Source: Halomonas saccharevitans (lineage in GTDB: Bacteria; Pseudomonadota; Gammaproteobacteria; Pseudomonadales; Halomonadaceae). Taken from it: a stretch of DNA of 64,000 nucleotides. Position 1 is the stretch's first letter. Each line of letters starts with the position of its first letter. Under the pieces are notes generated by a model, which was not told the DNA's origin, did no database searches, and worked only from the letters and a program-made list of their open reading frames with translations. Both the position numbers and the translations under genes were made by a program. Positions 56,080-64,000 of this stretch are shown here, in pieces. The DNA lies in assembly GCF_900116405.1 (NCBI RefSeq), contig NZ_FPAQ01000016.1:1-64000 (forward strand), written 5' to 3'.

Positions 56080-57112
56080 GGCCGCAGGGCCGCCCGGCGG
56101 TGAAGGGGAGCGCATCCTGGTCGTGGGTCCCTCCTGGGTCGGCGACATGGTCATGGCCCAGAGCCTGTTCAAGACCCTCAAGGCGCGCCACCCGGGCTGT
56201 CGCATCGGCGTGGTGGCACCCGGCTGGTCGCGGCCGATCCTTGAGCGCATGGACGAGGTCGACGAGGTCGCGGGGCTCGGGGTAGGCCACGGTGAGTTCG
56301 GCCTGGTGAGCCGTCGGCAGCTGGCCGCCTCTCTCAAGGGGCGCTTCGATCGGGCGATCGTGCTGCCGCGCTCCTGGAAATCGGCGCTGGTGCCTTTCCT
56401 GGCGCGCATCCCCCGGCGGTCCGGCTTCACCGGCGAGCAGCGTTTCGGGCTGCTCAACGATCGCCGCCCCCTCGACAAGGCGACGCTGGATCAGACCGTC
56501 AAGCGCTTCGTGGCGCTGGGGCTGCCCCGCGAGGAGGCCGCAGCCGGCGACTTCGCCATTCCGCGCCCCTCGCTGCGCCTGGATATCGACAACCTGGTCG
56601 AGCAGCGGGTCGCGCTGGGGCTTTCGTCGCGCCCGGCCATCGGCATGATGCCGGGTGCCGAGTACGGCCCCGCCAAGCAGTGGCCCCTCACGCACTTCCG
56701 CGAGCTGGCCCGGGCTCTGGTGGTGGAGGGGTTCGAGGTGCGGGTGCTGGGCGGACCCAAGGATGTGGACGCCGGCGAGGTGATCGCCGACGGCCTGCCC
56801 CATACTCACAATCTCTGCGGCAGGACTCGGCTGGCGGATGCCGTCGACCTGCTCGGGGACTGCCGGCAGGTGGTGACCAACGACTCCGGGCTGATGCACG
56901 TGGCCGCGGCGGTGGGAACCCGAGTCCAGGCGCTCTACGGCTCCTCGTCACCGGCCTACACGCCGCCGCTGACCGAGAACGCCGAGATCCACTCCCTGGC
57001 CCTGGACTGCTCGCCCTGCTTCCAGCGTACCTGTCCGCTGGGGCATACGAACTGCTTGAAGCAGCTCACTCCCGAGCGCGTACTGCAGGCGGTGCTGGCG
57101 GCGACGCCCTAG
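56072..57112 (+). CDS. waaF: ADP-heptose:LPS heptosyltransferase II
   Basis: GT9 enzyme that adds the second heptose to the LPS inner core. 346 residues; [18 protein letters not shown] near the N-terminus, [19 protein letters not shown] in the donor domain and [13 protein letters not shown] in the C-terminal domain, with [14 protein letters not shown] near the end. Translation-coupled to hldD. Confidence 0.95.
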   Translation: MAEAAGPPGGEGERILVVGPSWVGDMVMAQSLFKTLKARHPGCRIGVVAPGWSRPILERMDEVDEVAGLGVGHGEFGLVSRRQLAASLKGRFDRAIVLPRSWKSALVPFLARIPRRSGFTGEQRFGLLNDRRPLDKATLDQTVKRFVALGLPREEAAAGDFAIPRPSLRLDIDNLVEQRVALGLSSRPAIGMMPGAEYGPAKQWPLTHFRELARALVVEGFEVRVLGGPKDVDAGEVIADGLPHTHNLCGRTRLADAVDLLGDCRQVVTNDSGLMHVAAAVGTRVQALYGSSSPAYTPPLTENAEIHSLALDCSPCFQRTCPLGHTNCLKQLTPERVLQAVLAATP

Positions 57113-57141
57113 GGCAACCTCAGCGTCGTGGGTGCGTCGGA

Positions 57142-58764
57142 TCAGCCCCGGGGCGCGATGACGGCGTCGGGCGGCGGGGTGCGCTGCGAGGGTGCCAGGC
57201 CTTCCCACAGTCGCTCCTGGAGGGTCGTCTCCTCCCGCAGGCGGGCGTTCAGGGTCTCCAGCCCGTGCTCCTCGATCAGCGTCGGCTGGTCGGAGAGCAG
57301 CGAGACGCCGAGTCCCGCCCGGTGCCAGTCGATGACGAACCCCATGGCTTCGAGCACCGTCGGCAGGACGTCCATGGTCGATGCCTCGACGCTGAGCCGG
57401 CGCGGCTCGATCCCCTCGCCCAGCAGCATGAGGGTGTTCTCCCGCTGTCCCGCGACCAGCTGCTCCCAGGCCGAAACGCGCATGGTCAGGTGGTCGCTGG
57501 CGACCACCACCAGGGTGTTCTCCAGCAGCCCCTCGGCCTCGAGACGCTCCACCAGGCGGCGCGCCAGCCAGGTCGAGCACTCCACCGAATACAGGATGTC
57601 GGCGCCGTCGAACTCGCCCTGGCGATCGCGGCAGGCGCGGGCCGGATAGCCGTTGGGGGCGTGGGCGGCGAGGTTCAGGTTGACCAGCCCCCAGGGCTCG
57701 CCCTGGCGCTCCAGGCGGCGGATCTCCTCGACCGTGAGGTCATAGAGGGTGTCATCATAGAGGCCCCAGCTGTTGACGTAGTCGGGATCCGCAAGTCGCG
57801 GCTCCAGCTCCTCGCGCCCCATCACCCGCGCGAAGCCGTGATCGCGGTAGAAGACCCCCTTGCCGGCGAAGCGGGTACTGGCCCCGCCCAGGTAGGAGAG
57901 CGCATAGCCGCGCTCGGCGAGCAGGTCCCCCAGGCAGTCGATCCCCGGCACGACTCGGCCGAGCGGCTCGAACTGGCTGTCGTGGAGCAGGCCGGCCGGC
58001 ATCAGCGGCGTGCCGCACTGGCTGGCGATCATGCCGGCCATGGTCCAGCCGGTGTTGTCGAGCTGGCGCACGCCCTCGACGACCAGGGCTCGCTCCCCCA
58101 GGGCCTTTAGGGGCGCGTAGGCATCGCCGAAGCGCTCCGGATCGGCGTAGGTGCGCTCCAGGCTCTCCAGGTAGAGCAGCACCAGGTTGGGTGGCGAGCG
58201 GGGCGCGTCGAGGATCACCGGTTCCACGTACTGCCGATCGAGCCAGGCGCCGTCGTCGGTGACGATGGCGGCGCCTCGTTGGCCGAGGCCGTAGAGCATG
58301 GGGTTGGCGGCCAGCAGCATCACGGCCAGCAGGCGCTCCGTCGTGCGCCAGCGGCGATCGACCCGCACCAGCCAGGTGAAGGCGGCGAGCAGCAGCAGCA
58401 TGCCCAGGGTGTGGAGGAGGGCGGAGAGGATCCGCCCACTTCCGCCGTGCTCCGAGATGCCGGCCTGGAGGTGGAAGAACACCGCCCCGAGATCGACCTC
58501 CCCGAAGCTGGCGGCCAGGTAGACATAGAACCCCCACAGGGACAGGGGGAACAGCGACCAGGGCCATACCCGGATCGCCGGCCGGGGATTCGCGGGGGCC
58601 CCCCAGCGCCGCCAGCGCGCCAGCAGCAGCCAGGCCCCGGTGACGAGGGGGAAAGCCCAGGTGGGTAACCGGGTCAGCATGGCCAGGGCGTAGCCCAGCC
58701 ACAGGCCCAGCACCAGCAGGGCCCACCAGCGCGGATGACGGAGGCGGCGTGGCATCCTAAGCAT
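57142..58764 (-). CDS. OpgB-like phosphoglycerol transferase (sulfatase-fold membrane enzyme)
   Basis: About 540 residues: several N-terminal membrane helices, then a periplasmic alkaline-phosphatase-fold domain. It aligns with E. coli OpgB (MdoB) in YLESLERTY (with the Ser/Thr-type nucleophile region), GWTMAGMIASQCGTPL, CLGDLLAERGY, TRFAGKGVFYRDHGF and ASDHLTM. It is much shorter than E. coli OpgB (763) because the C-terminal domain is missing. Possible role: moving phosphoglycerol onto periplasmic glucans or LPS. Start uncertain: ATGs at 58797, 58764 and 58755; 58764 is chosen, overlapping the upstream gene by eight bases. Confidence 0.8.
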   Translation of the reverse strand: MLRMPRRLRHPRWWALLVLGLWLGYALAMLTRLPTWAFPLVTGAWLLLARWRRWGAPANPRPAIRVWPWSLFPLSLWGFYVYLAASFGEVDLGAVFFHLQAGISEHGGSGRILSALLHTLGMLLLLAAFTWLVRVDRRWRTTERLLAVMLLAANPMLYGLGQRGAAIVTDDGAWLDRQYVEPVILDAPRSPPNLVLLYLESLERTYADPERFGDAYAPLKALGERALVVEGVRQLDNTGWTMAGMIASQCGTPLMPAGLLHDSQFEPLGRVVPGIDCLGDLLAERGYALSYLGGASTRFAGKGVFYRDHGFARVMGREELEPRLADPDYVNSWGLYDDTLYDLTVEEIRRLERQGEPWGLVNLNLAAHAPNGYPARACRDRQGEFDGADILYSVECSTWLARRLVERLEAEGLLENTLVVVASDHLTMRVSAWEQLVAGQRENTLMLLGEGIEPRRLSVEASTMDVLPTVLEAMGFVIDWHRAGLGVSLLSDQPTLIEEHGLETLNARLREETTLQERLWEGLAPSQRTPPPDAVIAPRG

Positions 58765-59530
58765 GATCGGAAGGCGTCGCGGCCCGTTCGTTCTCATGAA
58801 GTTCGTTCAGTTTGGCGTACTTCATGTAGGCATGGAACGCCGTGGTGATCGCCACCGTCATGCCGTCCGCGCCCTGGAAGAGCCCGCCCTTGAGGATCAG
58901 CTTGCGCAGCATGGCGCTGGCGGCATGCAGGGTGGGGCGCCAGCGCGAGGGGCCCTTGCCCCGCTCCTTCATCGCCCAGGCATCGCGGCTCGAGAGCTGA
59001 TCGATGCGGGTGATCCAGTGTGACAGGTCGCGATAGGTGAAGTGGCGGATATGGCTGTGCGTGTCCACGACGGCGGGGGCCTGCACCGAGGAGTGCGCCT
59101 TCTTCGGCAGGTAGCCCGAGGTGGTGCGGTTGTAGAGCCGCGTGACCGGGTCGGGATAGAAGCCGGCCGCCTTGATCCAGTGATGCCCGGCGAAGTTGCG
59201 GCGGTTGAAGCGGTACGCCTTGCTCGGGTCGTCCAGCGGCAGTGACCGGATCGCCGCGACCGCATCGTCGTCGAGGCGTTCATCGGCATCCAGGGCGAGG
59301 ATCCAGTCGTGCCGCGCCCGGGGCACGGCGAAGGCCTTCTGGGGCCCGTCACCGAGATAGGGCTGGTGGATGACGCTGGCGCCCAGCGACTCGGCGATGG
59401 CCACGGTATCATCCCGGCTGCCCGAGTCGACGACGATGATCTCGTCGCAGACCGGTCGCAGCGAGGCGATGCAGTCGGTGATGTTCTGTGCCTCGTCGAG
59501 GGTGATGATGATTCCGGTGATGGGCGTCAT
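58757..59530 (-). CDS. GT2 LPS-core glycosyltransferase (WaaE/KdtX-like)
   Basis: 257 residues, GT-A fold: ITGIIITLDEAQNITDCI, the VVDSGSRDDT metal/nucleotide region, the acceptor-side ALDADER motif, and FNRRNFAGHHWI. WaaE homologues add a beta-linked glucose to heptose I of the core. The gene follows the GT9 gene (overlap of four bases) and precedes the OpgB-like gene in one minus-strand unit. Confidence 0.85.
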   Translation of the reverse strand: MTPITGIIITLDEAQNITDCIASLRPVCDEIIVVDSGSRDDTVAIAESLGASVIHQPYLGDGPQKAFAVPRARHDWILALDADERLDDDAVAAIRSLPLDDPSKAYRFNRRNFAGHHWIKAAGFYPDPVTRLYNRTTSGYLPKKAHSSVQAPAVVDTHSHIRHFTYRDLSHWITRIDQLSSRDAWAMKERGKGPSRWRPTLHAASAMLRKLILKGGLFQGADGMTVAITTAFHAYMKYAKLNELHENERAATPSDHA

Positions 59531-60627
59531 GGGGTCGTCTCGCGGGTCGTGAGGGGCAGCAGGCGCTCGGCGATTCGGTGCGCCGCGGCCTCGAGGTCGA
59601 TGCTCGACATGTCGCGTTCGCCCGCGCCCTGTGGAGGGCAGAAGGCCAGGCGATGGGCCTGCGCGTTGCAGGTCTGCCAGCGCAGCGGGGTGGCCGAACG
59701 GCGCGAGGGATAGAAACCCGCCGTCGGCCGGTCCAAGGCACCGGCGATGTGCAGCGGGCCGGTCGAGCCGGCGATGAACAGGTCGGCGGCCGAGAGGCTC
59801 AGGGCGAAGTCGTCGATGCCGCGGCGGGCCGGTAGCCGGTGTGCGGTGATCGAGGCATCGGCGAGCCCGTCGCGAAGCCGGTCGGCCGCGGCCTCCTCGC
59901 CCGGTCCCGCGGTCAGCACCCAGCGTGGCGGCACGGCGCCGGCGGCGTCGAGGCGTGCCTCGACGCCGCGCACCAGGGTCGCGTACTGATCGAGGGTGAG
60001 GTTGACCGCCGAGCCGCCGCTGCCGGGGTGCAGGAAGACCCAGGGAGCCGCGGCGCTCAGGCCGAGTTCATCGACGATGCGCGCCCGCTCGGCGTCGCGG
60101 GTGTCGGCCGGCAGCGGCCAGTAGGGCGGCCCGGGGCGCGGCGGCACGGCGAGGCCCAGCGCGTCGAGCAGGGCCTCGGCCAGCTCCATGTTGTAGACGT
60201 ACTCGGGTTTCTCGGAGCGCGACCTGCGCTGGGTGACCCGGCGGTTGTAGAATAGCTGCGCCCACTTGGTGGCCGGGGCCAGGCGCAACGGGATGCCGGC
60301 TCGCCAGCCCAGCCAGCCGATGCGCGGGGTGGAGAAGAGCGTCAGCAGCGCATCGAAGCGGCCCTCGCGCAGGGTGCTCAGCAGCTCACGTTGCGCCTCG
60401 CGTCCTGCATCTTCGCCGGGGTCGAGCAGCACCTCGTCGATCCACGGGCACTGCCGGGCCAGCGGCGCGGTGTAGGCCGGTACCAGCACGCTGACGTGGG
60501 GGGCCGGGTCGGCCGCCTTGAGGCAGGCCAGCGCCGGCCAGGCCAGCATGAAGTCGCCGAGCTTGTCATTGCGCACGACCAGCAGGCGAGGGCGGCCGCC
60601 GTCCCTGGCAGGAGAAAGTGTCATCAT
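59527..60627 (-). CDS. GT9 heptosyltransferase-like protein
   Basis: 366 residues from the ATG at 60627 (an adjacent ATG lies at 60624). N-terminal LLVVRNDKLGDFMLAWPAL and C-terminal AGSTGPLHIAGALDRPTAGFYP with the donor-binding LHPGSGGSAVNLTLDQY are GT9 features. Probably a third heptose or another core sugar transferase; the acceptor cannot be told. Its 5' end faces the divergent GT4 gene about 40 bp away. Confidence 0.85.
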   Translation of the reverse strand: MMTLSPARDGGRPRLLVVRNDKLGDFMLAWPALACLKAADPAPHVSVLVPAYTAPLARQCPWIDEVLLDPGEDAGREAQRELLSTLREGRFDALLTLFSTPRIGWLGWRAGIPLRLAPATKWAQLFYNRRVTQRRSRSEKPEYVYNMELAEALLDALGLAVPPRPGPPYWPLPADTRDAERARIVDELGLSAAAPWVFLHPGSGGSAVNLTLDQYATLVRGVEARLDAAGAVPPRWVLTAGPGEEAAADRLRDGLADASITAHRLPARRGIDDFALSLSAADLFIAGSTGPLHIAGALDRPTAGFYPSRRSATPLRWQTCNAQAHRLAFCPPQGAGERDMSSIDLEAAAHRIAERLLPLTTRETTP

Positions 60628-60668
60628 CCGGGCTCCCGGGCCCCGCAACCGCAAGAAAGGAGAGCGCC

Positions 60669-61808
60669 TTGTCCTGCAAGTCGTCCCGCAAGGTCCTGCA
60701 TATCTGCCTCTCGAACGGCTGGGGCGGACTGGAAATGTATCCGTCGCGCATTATACCCGAGCTGAGGCGACAGGGGTGGGAAGCCCACGGCCTGGCCCTG
60801 GCCGGCTCCCGGGTGGCCGAGAGCCTCACCGAGGCCGGCGTCACGCCGCTGACGGTGCCCTCGCGAGGCCGCGCGCTGCTGGGGCTCGGCCGGCTGCTGG
60901 CCTACCTGAAGGCCCACGAGATCGGCGTGCTGCACTGCCACAAATCCAGCGACCTGCGCCTGGGGGCTCTGCTGGTGAGCCTGCGTCCCTCCCTGCGGCT
61001 CTTCTTCACCGACCACATGGGCGTCACCCGCCCCAAGAAGGATCCCTATCACCGCTGGGCCTACGGCCGCGTCACCCGGGTGTTCTCCATCAGCGAGACG
61101 ACTCGCCGGCGCAACCTGGCGGCCTTCTCCCTGCCCGCCGAGCGCATCCAGCGCCTCTATCTGGGCATCGACCCGGCGCCCTATGCGCCGCGTCTCTCGA
61201 ACGTCGAGCGGGCCGCGCTGCGCGAGGAACTCGGCCTGGCGCGGGGCACCGTGGCGATCGGCCTGGCGGGGCGTGTGACCCCGGGCAAGGGGCAGCGGGT
61301 GTGGATCGAGGCGCTGGCCTGGCTGGCCGAGCAGCGGCCGGCGCTTGCCTGGCAGGGCCTGCTGGTCGGCGGACTGACCGCCGCCGAGGGCAGCAACGAG
61401 GCCTTCGTGGCCGAGCTGCGCGACCGGGTCCGCGAGCTCGGCCTGGAGGAGCGCATCACCTTCGTCGGCTTTCGCCGCGACCTGCCGCGGCTCTTCGAGG
61501 CGATGGACATCGTCTGCGTGCCGTCGCGTAACGAGGCCTTCGGGCTGACGGTGATCGAGGCCATGGCGGCCGGCAAGGCGGTGGTCGGCAGCGACAGCGG
61601 CGCCCTTCCCGAGCTGATCGATCCCGCCACGGGGCGACTCGCCGCGCCCGAGGATCCTGCCGCCTGGGGCCAAGCCCTGGCCGAGCTGGCGGACGATGCG
61701 GCCCTGAGGGAGGCGCTGGGGGAGGTGGCCCGCTCGCGCGTGGCGCGCGACTTTACCCTCGAGACCCACGTCGCCGGGCTTCTGGCCGCCTACGCCGAGG
61801 CGGCGTAG
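60669..61808 (+). CDS. GT4 glycosyltransferase
   Basis: 379 residues from a TTG at 60669, chosen because AAAGGAGAG lies about six bases upstream and translation gives SCKSSRKVLHICLSNGWGG directly before the conserved domain. GT-B fold with N-terminal acceptor part and C-terminal donor part: GLAGRVTPGKGQR, FVGFRRDLPRLFEAMDI, the E-x7-E motif in VPSRNEAFGLTVIEAMAAG. Likely an LPS-core or outer-core hexosyltransferase (WaaG-like in type); specificity unknown. Convergent with kdkA, overlapping its 3' end by 19 bases. Confidence 0.85.
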   Translation: MSCKSSRKVLHICLSNGWGGLEMYPSRIIPELRRQGWEAHGLALAGSRVAESLTEAGVTPLTVPSRGRALLGLGRLLAYLKAHEIGVLHCHKSSDLRLGALLVSLRPSLRLFFTDHMGVTRPKKDPYHRWAYGRVTRVFSISETTRRRNLAAFSLPAERIQRLYLGIDPAPYAPRLSNVERAALREELGLARGTVAIGLAGRVTPGKGQRVWIEALAWLAEQRPALAWQGLLVGGLTAAEGSNEAFVAELRDRVRELGLEERITFVGFRRDLPRLFEAMDIVCVPSRNEAFGLTVIEAMAAGKAVVGSDSGALPELIDPATGRLAAPEDPAAWGQALAELADDAALREALGEVARSRVARDFTLETHVAGLLAAYAEAA

Positions 61809-62515
61809 CCGCGGCGCACGGCCGCCATGGCCTCGGCGGCGCCGAACTTCTCGAAGGAGCGCTGCAGGCGCGCCAGGTTGGCGGCCTGCCAGCGGCCGGG
61901 ACGCCGCAGCCGGCAGCGGTCCAGGTCGATCAGCCAGACCCGCCCCTCGGGGTCGATCAGGAGGTTGCGGGCGTTGAGGTCGACGTGGTCGAGGCCGGCG
62001 TCGTGGAAGCGGCGAACGGTGGCGCCGACCCGCTCGAGCAGGGCCGAATCGGCCTGCTGGCGGGTGATCAGCTCGGCCAGGGCGCGGGCGCCGGGAAGCC
62101 GCACGGTGATCAGGGCCGCTTCGTAGGTGAGGCCGTGGCGGGTCACCCGTGCCGCTACCGGGCGGGGCACGGGCAGGCCGCGTTCGTGCAGCAGGGCGGT
62201 GAGGCGCAGCTCGCGAAAGGCGCGGGTCCGCTCCAGGCCGGTCCAGAGGTAGCGGGCGTCGCTCACCCGGGCGATCAGGCCGCCGCGGCGATAGGGGCGC
62301 AGCACCCACTCGACGCCCTCGCCGACGTTCAGGAAGAGGCTGGCGCCGCGCCCCGGCGCCTCGCCGGTGACGCGGCCGGCGTCGCGCCACCAGGCGGGGT
62401 CGAAGCCCTTGAGCATGAGCTGCGGCGCGGTTTGTGGCGCCCGGTCGGCGTCACATAAACTGTCCGCATCATATAGAATGCAAGTCTTTCCCGCTCGATA
62501 CGTTGCCAACCGCAT
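61790..62515 (-). CDS. kdkA: Kdo kinase
   Basis: Phosphorylates the single Kdo of Kdo-lipid IVA at position 4 in bacteria whose core has one Kdo. 241 residues from the ATG at 62515, the same length as H. influenzae KdkA. Protein-kinase-like fold: catalytic loop GLDHVDLNARNLLID, metal-binding DLDRC, and FGAAEAM-type tail. Start uncertain, because 62515 overlaps the divergent GT9 start at 62514; a shorter protein from the ATG at 62416 is possible. Confidence 0.8.
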   Translation of the reverse strand: MRLATYRAGKTCILYDADSLCDADRAPQTAPQLMLKGFDPAWWRDAGRVTGEAPGRGASLFLNVGEGVEWVLRPYRRGGLIARVSDARYLWTGLERTRAFRELRLTALLHERGLPVPRPVAARVTRHGLTYEAALITVRLPGARALAELITRQQADSALLERVGATVRRFHDAGLDHVDLNARNLLIDPEGRVWLIDLDRCRLRRPGRWQAANLARLQRSFEKFGAAEAMAAVRRGYAASA

Positions 62516-63611
62516 GAAGCATCCTCTGCCCGATCGACCCCAGCACATCTGTGTGCTGCGACTCTCCGCCCTGGGCGATGTCTGTAACCTGGTGCCGACA
62601 GTCCGTGCCCTGCAGCGTCAGTGGCCCAAGGCGCGGATCACCTGGATCGTCGGCAAGGGCGAGCACAGTCTACTGGCGGGCCTCTCCGGGGTCGAGTTCG
62701 TCGTCTACGACAAGGCGACGGGCCTGGCCGGCATGCGGGCCCTGTGGCGGCAGCTCTCCGATACGCGCTTCGATGTGCTGCTGCACATGCAGCAGGCGCT
62801 GCGCGCCAGCGTCCTCTCCCTGGGGCTCAAGGCCGACCTGCGGATAGGCTATGACAAGGCGCGCGCCAAGGATGCGCAGCACTGGTTCACCCAGCGTCAG
62901 CTGGCACCCCATTCCCGCGCCCACGTGCTTGAGTCCTACCTCGACTTCGCCCGCCTGCTGGGCGTCGAGGATCTCTCGCTCGCCTGGGACCTGCCGGTGC
63001 CCGAGGCCGCCGTCGAGGAGGCGCGCGGCATCACGGGGGAGTCGCCTTATCTGTTGATCAGCCCCTGCGCCAACCCCCGGCTGCGCAACTTCCGCAACTG
63101 GTCCGCCGAGGGCTATGCGGCGGTGATCGAGCACGCCTGGCGCCAGCGCGGCCTGAAGACGGTGCTGACCGGTGGCGGCAGCACCCAGGAGCGCGAGCTC
63201 GGTGAGCGCATCCAGGCCCTCTGCCCCGACGAGGTGGTGACCGATGTCATCGGTGAGACCTCGCTCAAGGGCCTGCTGGCGCTGATCCAGGGCGCCCGGG
63301 CGGTGATCGCCCCGGATTCCGGGCCGGTGCACATGGCCAACGCCCTGGGCGCCCCGGTGGTCGGGCTCTACGCCACCACCAATCCCGATCGGGCGGGCCC
63401 CTACTGCTGGCGGGCGTTCGTGGTGAATCGCTACCCGGACGCCGTGCGCAGCTACCTGCACAAGGATCCCGAGACGCTGCCCTGGGGCCAGCGGGTCCGC
63501 CACCCCGACGCCATGTCGCTGATTCGTGCCGAGGACGTGATCGACCGCCTCGAAGCACTGCTGACCCACCCCGAGTCCCCCATCGAGACGGAGTCCCCCG
63601 ATGAAGCTTGA
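62514..63611 (+). CDS. GT9 heptosyltransferase-like protein (heptosyltransferase I candidate)
   Basis: 365 residues. N-terminal [23 protein letters not shown] and C-terminal [22 protein letters not shown] with [21 protein letters not shown] place it in GT9. It resembles the WaaC/OpsX type; with waaF elsewhere in the cluster it is the best candidate for adding heptose I. The start codon has no obvious ribosome-binding site and overlaps the divergent kdkA start, so either start may be misplaced. Its stop overlaps the hldE start by 11 bases. Confidence 0.8.
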   Translation: MKHPLPDRPQHICVLRLSALGDVCNLVPTVRALQRQWPKARITWIVGKGEHSLLAGLSGVEFVVYDKATGLAGMRALWRQLSDTRFDVLLHMQQALRASVLSLGLKADLRIGYDKARAKDAQHWFTQRQLAPHSRAHVLESYLDFARLLGVEDLSLAWDLPVPEAAVEEARGITGESPYLLISPCANPRLRNFRNWSAEGYAAVIEHAWRQRGLKTVLTGGGSTQERELGERIQALCPDEVVTDVIGETSLKGLLALIQGARAVIAPDSGPVHMANALGAPVVGLYATTNPDRAGPYCWRAFVVNRYPDAVRSYLHKDPETLPWGQRVRHPDAMSLIRAEDVIDRLEALLTHPESPIETESPDEA

Positions 63612-64000
63612 CCTGACCGCCCTGGAGCATTCCCGCCTGCTGGTGGTGGGCGACGTGATGCTCGACCGCTACTGGCATGGCGGCACCTCGCGTATCTCGC
63701 CGGAGGCCCCGGTGCCGGTGGTCAAGGTCGACGAGTCCGAGGACCGTCCCGGCGGCGCCGCTAACGTGGCCCTCAATATCGCCTCCCTCGGGGCCCACGC
63801 CGCCCTGGCCGGCCTGGTGGGCGACGACGACAACGCCGACCGGCTGGTGACCCGGCTCGAGGATGTCGGAGTGAGCACTCGCTTCGCACGCAGCCCTGGC
63901 ATTCCGACCATCACCAAGCTGCGCGTGATGAGCCGCAACCAGCAGCTGATTCGCCTGGACTTCGAGGAGGGGCTCGGCGAGGTGGATACTTCGGGGCTGC
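63601..64000 (+). CDS. hldE: Bifunctional heptose 7-phosphate kinase/heptose 1-phosphate adenyltransferase, 5' part
   Basis: The frame is open from the ATG at 63601 to the window end (133 residues). [54 protein letters not shown] and GDDDNADRL match the N-terminal ribokinase-like domain of HldE. The adenylyltransferase half is beyond the window. Together with gmhB and hldD this provides ADP-heptose. Confidence 0.95.
   Translation, partial: MKLDLTALEHSRLLVVGDVMLDRYWHGGTSRISPEAPVPVVKVDESEDRPGGAANVALNIASLGAHAALAGLVGDDDNADRLVTRLEDVGVSTRFARSPGIPTITKLRVMSRNQQLIRLDFEEGLGEVDTSGL

Noticed and set aside
60624..62390. Minus-strand frame of about 588 residues covering the GT4 gene
   Set aside because: Arg/Pro-rich antisense shadow; the plus-strand GT4 and minus-strand kdkA have clear motifs.

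Overview
The window looks like the replication-origin region of a GC-rich gammaproteobacterium. Gene order and protein sequences fit the Halomonas group (Halomonadaceae): rpmH-rnpA-yidC-mnmE and mnmG-rsmG-parA-parB-atpIBEFHAGDC lie on one side, dnaA-dnaN-recF-gyrB on the other, and a cluster of perfect or near-perfect parS sites flanks recF and gyrB. The species cannot be named from sequence alone.

Layout. 1-6449 is the tnsA-proximal (right) part of a Tn7-type transposon inserted at the classical attTn7 site just downstream of glmS: tnsA, tnsB, tnsC and tnsD overlap one another on the minus strand, and the right end carries three 20-bp-spaced TnsB-type repeats and a TGTGGGAGG terminus. An IS1380-like transposase tail at the window edge is cargo or a later insertion. 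The other transposon end lies outside the window. 6450-13106 (minus) holds glmS, glmU, apbE, uppP and mgtE (amino sugar, flavinylation, undecaprenyl recycling, magnesium). 13252-20272 is the complete nine-gene F1Fo ATP synthase operon. 20501-24834 is mnmG-rsmG-parA-parB. 24835-25307 is an intergenic region dense in DnaA-like boxes with an AT-rich core, an origin candidate.

25411-40028 separates mnmG from mnmE and mixes housekeeping genes: a polar amino acid ABC transporter, erpA, argC, a CLC family protein, hemJ, thiD, hemL, a P-loop kinase-like protein, a CsgD-like regulator, rdgB, hemW, an OmpA-like lipoprotein and rlmJ. 40209-44192 (minus) is rpmH, rnpA, yidC, mnmE; yidD is missing from its usual slot. 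44193-44765 is the rpmH-dnaA intergenic region, a second origin candidate with two consensus DnaA boxes. 44766-51003 is dnaA-dnaN-recF-gyrB. 51129-55030 (minus) is glyQ-glyS-gmhB. 55123-64000 is a lipopolysaccharide core/heptose cluster: hldD, waaF, an OpgB-like transferase, a WaaE-like glycosyltransferase, two further GT9 proteins, one GT4 protein, kdkA, and the 5' part of hldE.

No clearly new multi-gene system is visible. The points most worth a second look are the two separate DnaA-box-rich regions about 19 kb apart, a palindromic ~86-bp dispersed repeat found twice in the window, the parS cluster with a heptamer tandem repeat between two of its sites, and the Tn7-type end with its compact TnsB sites and no tnsE immediately after tnsD.
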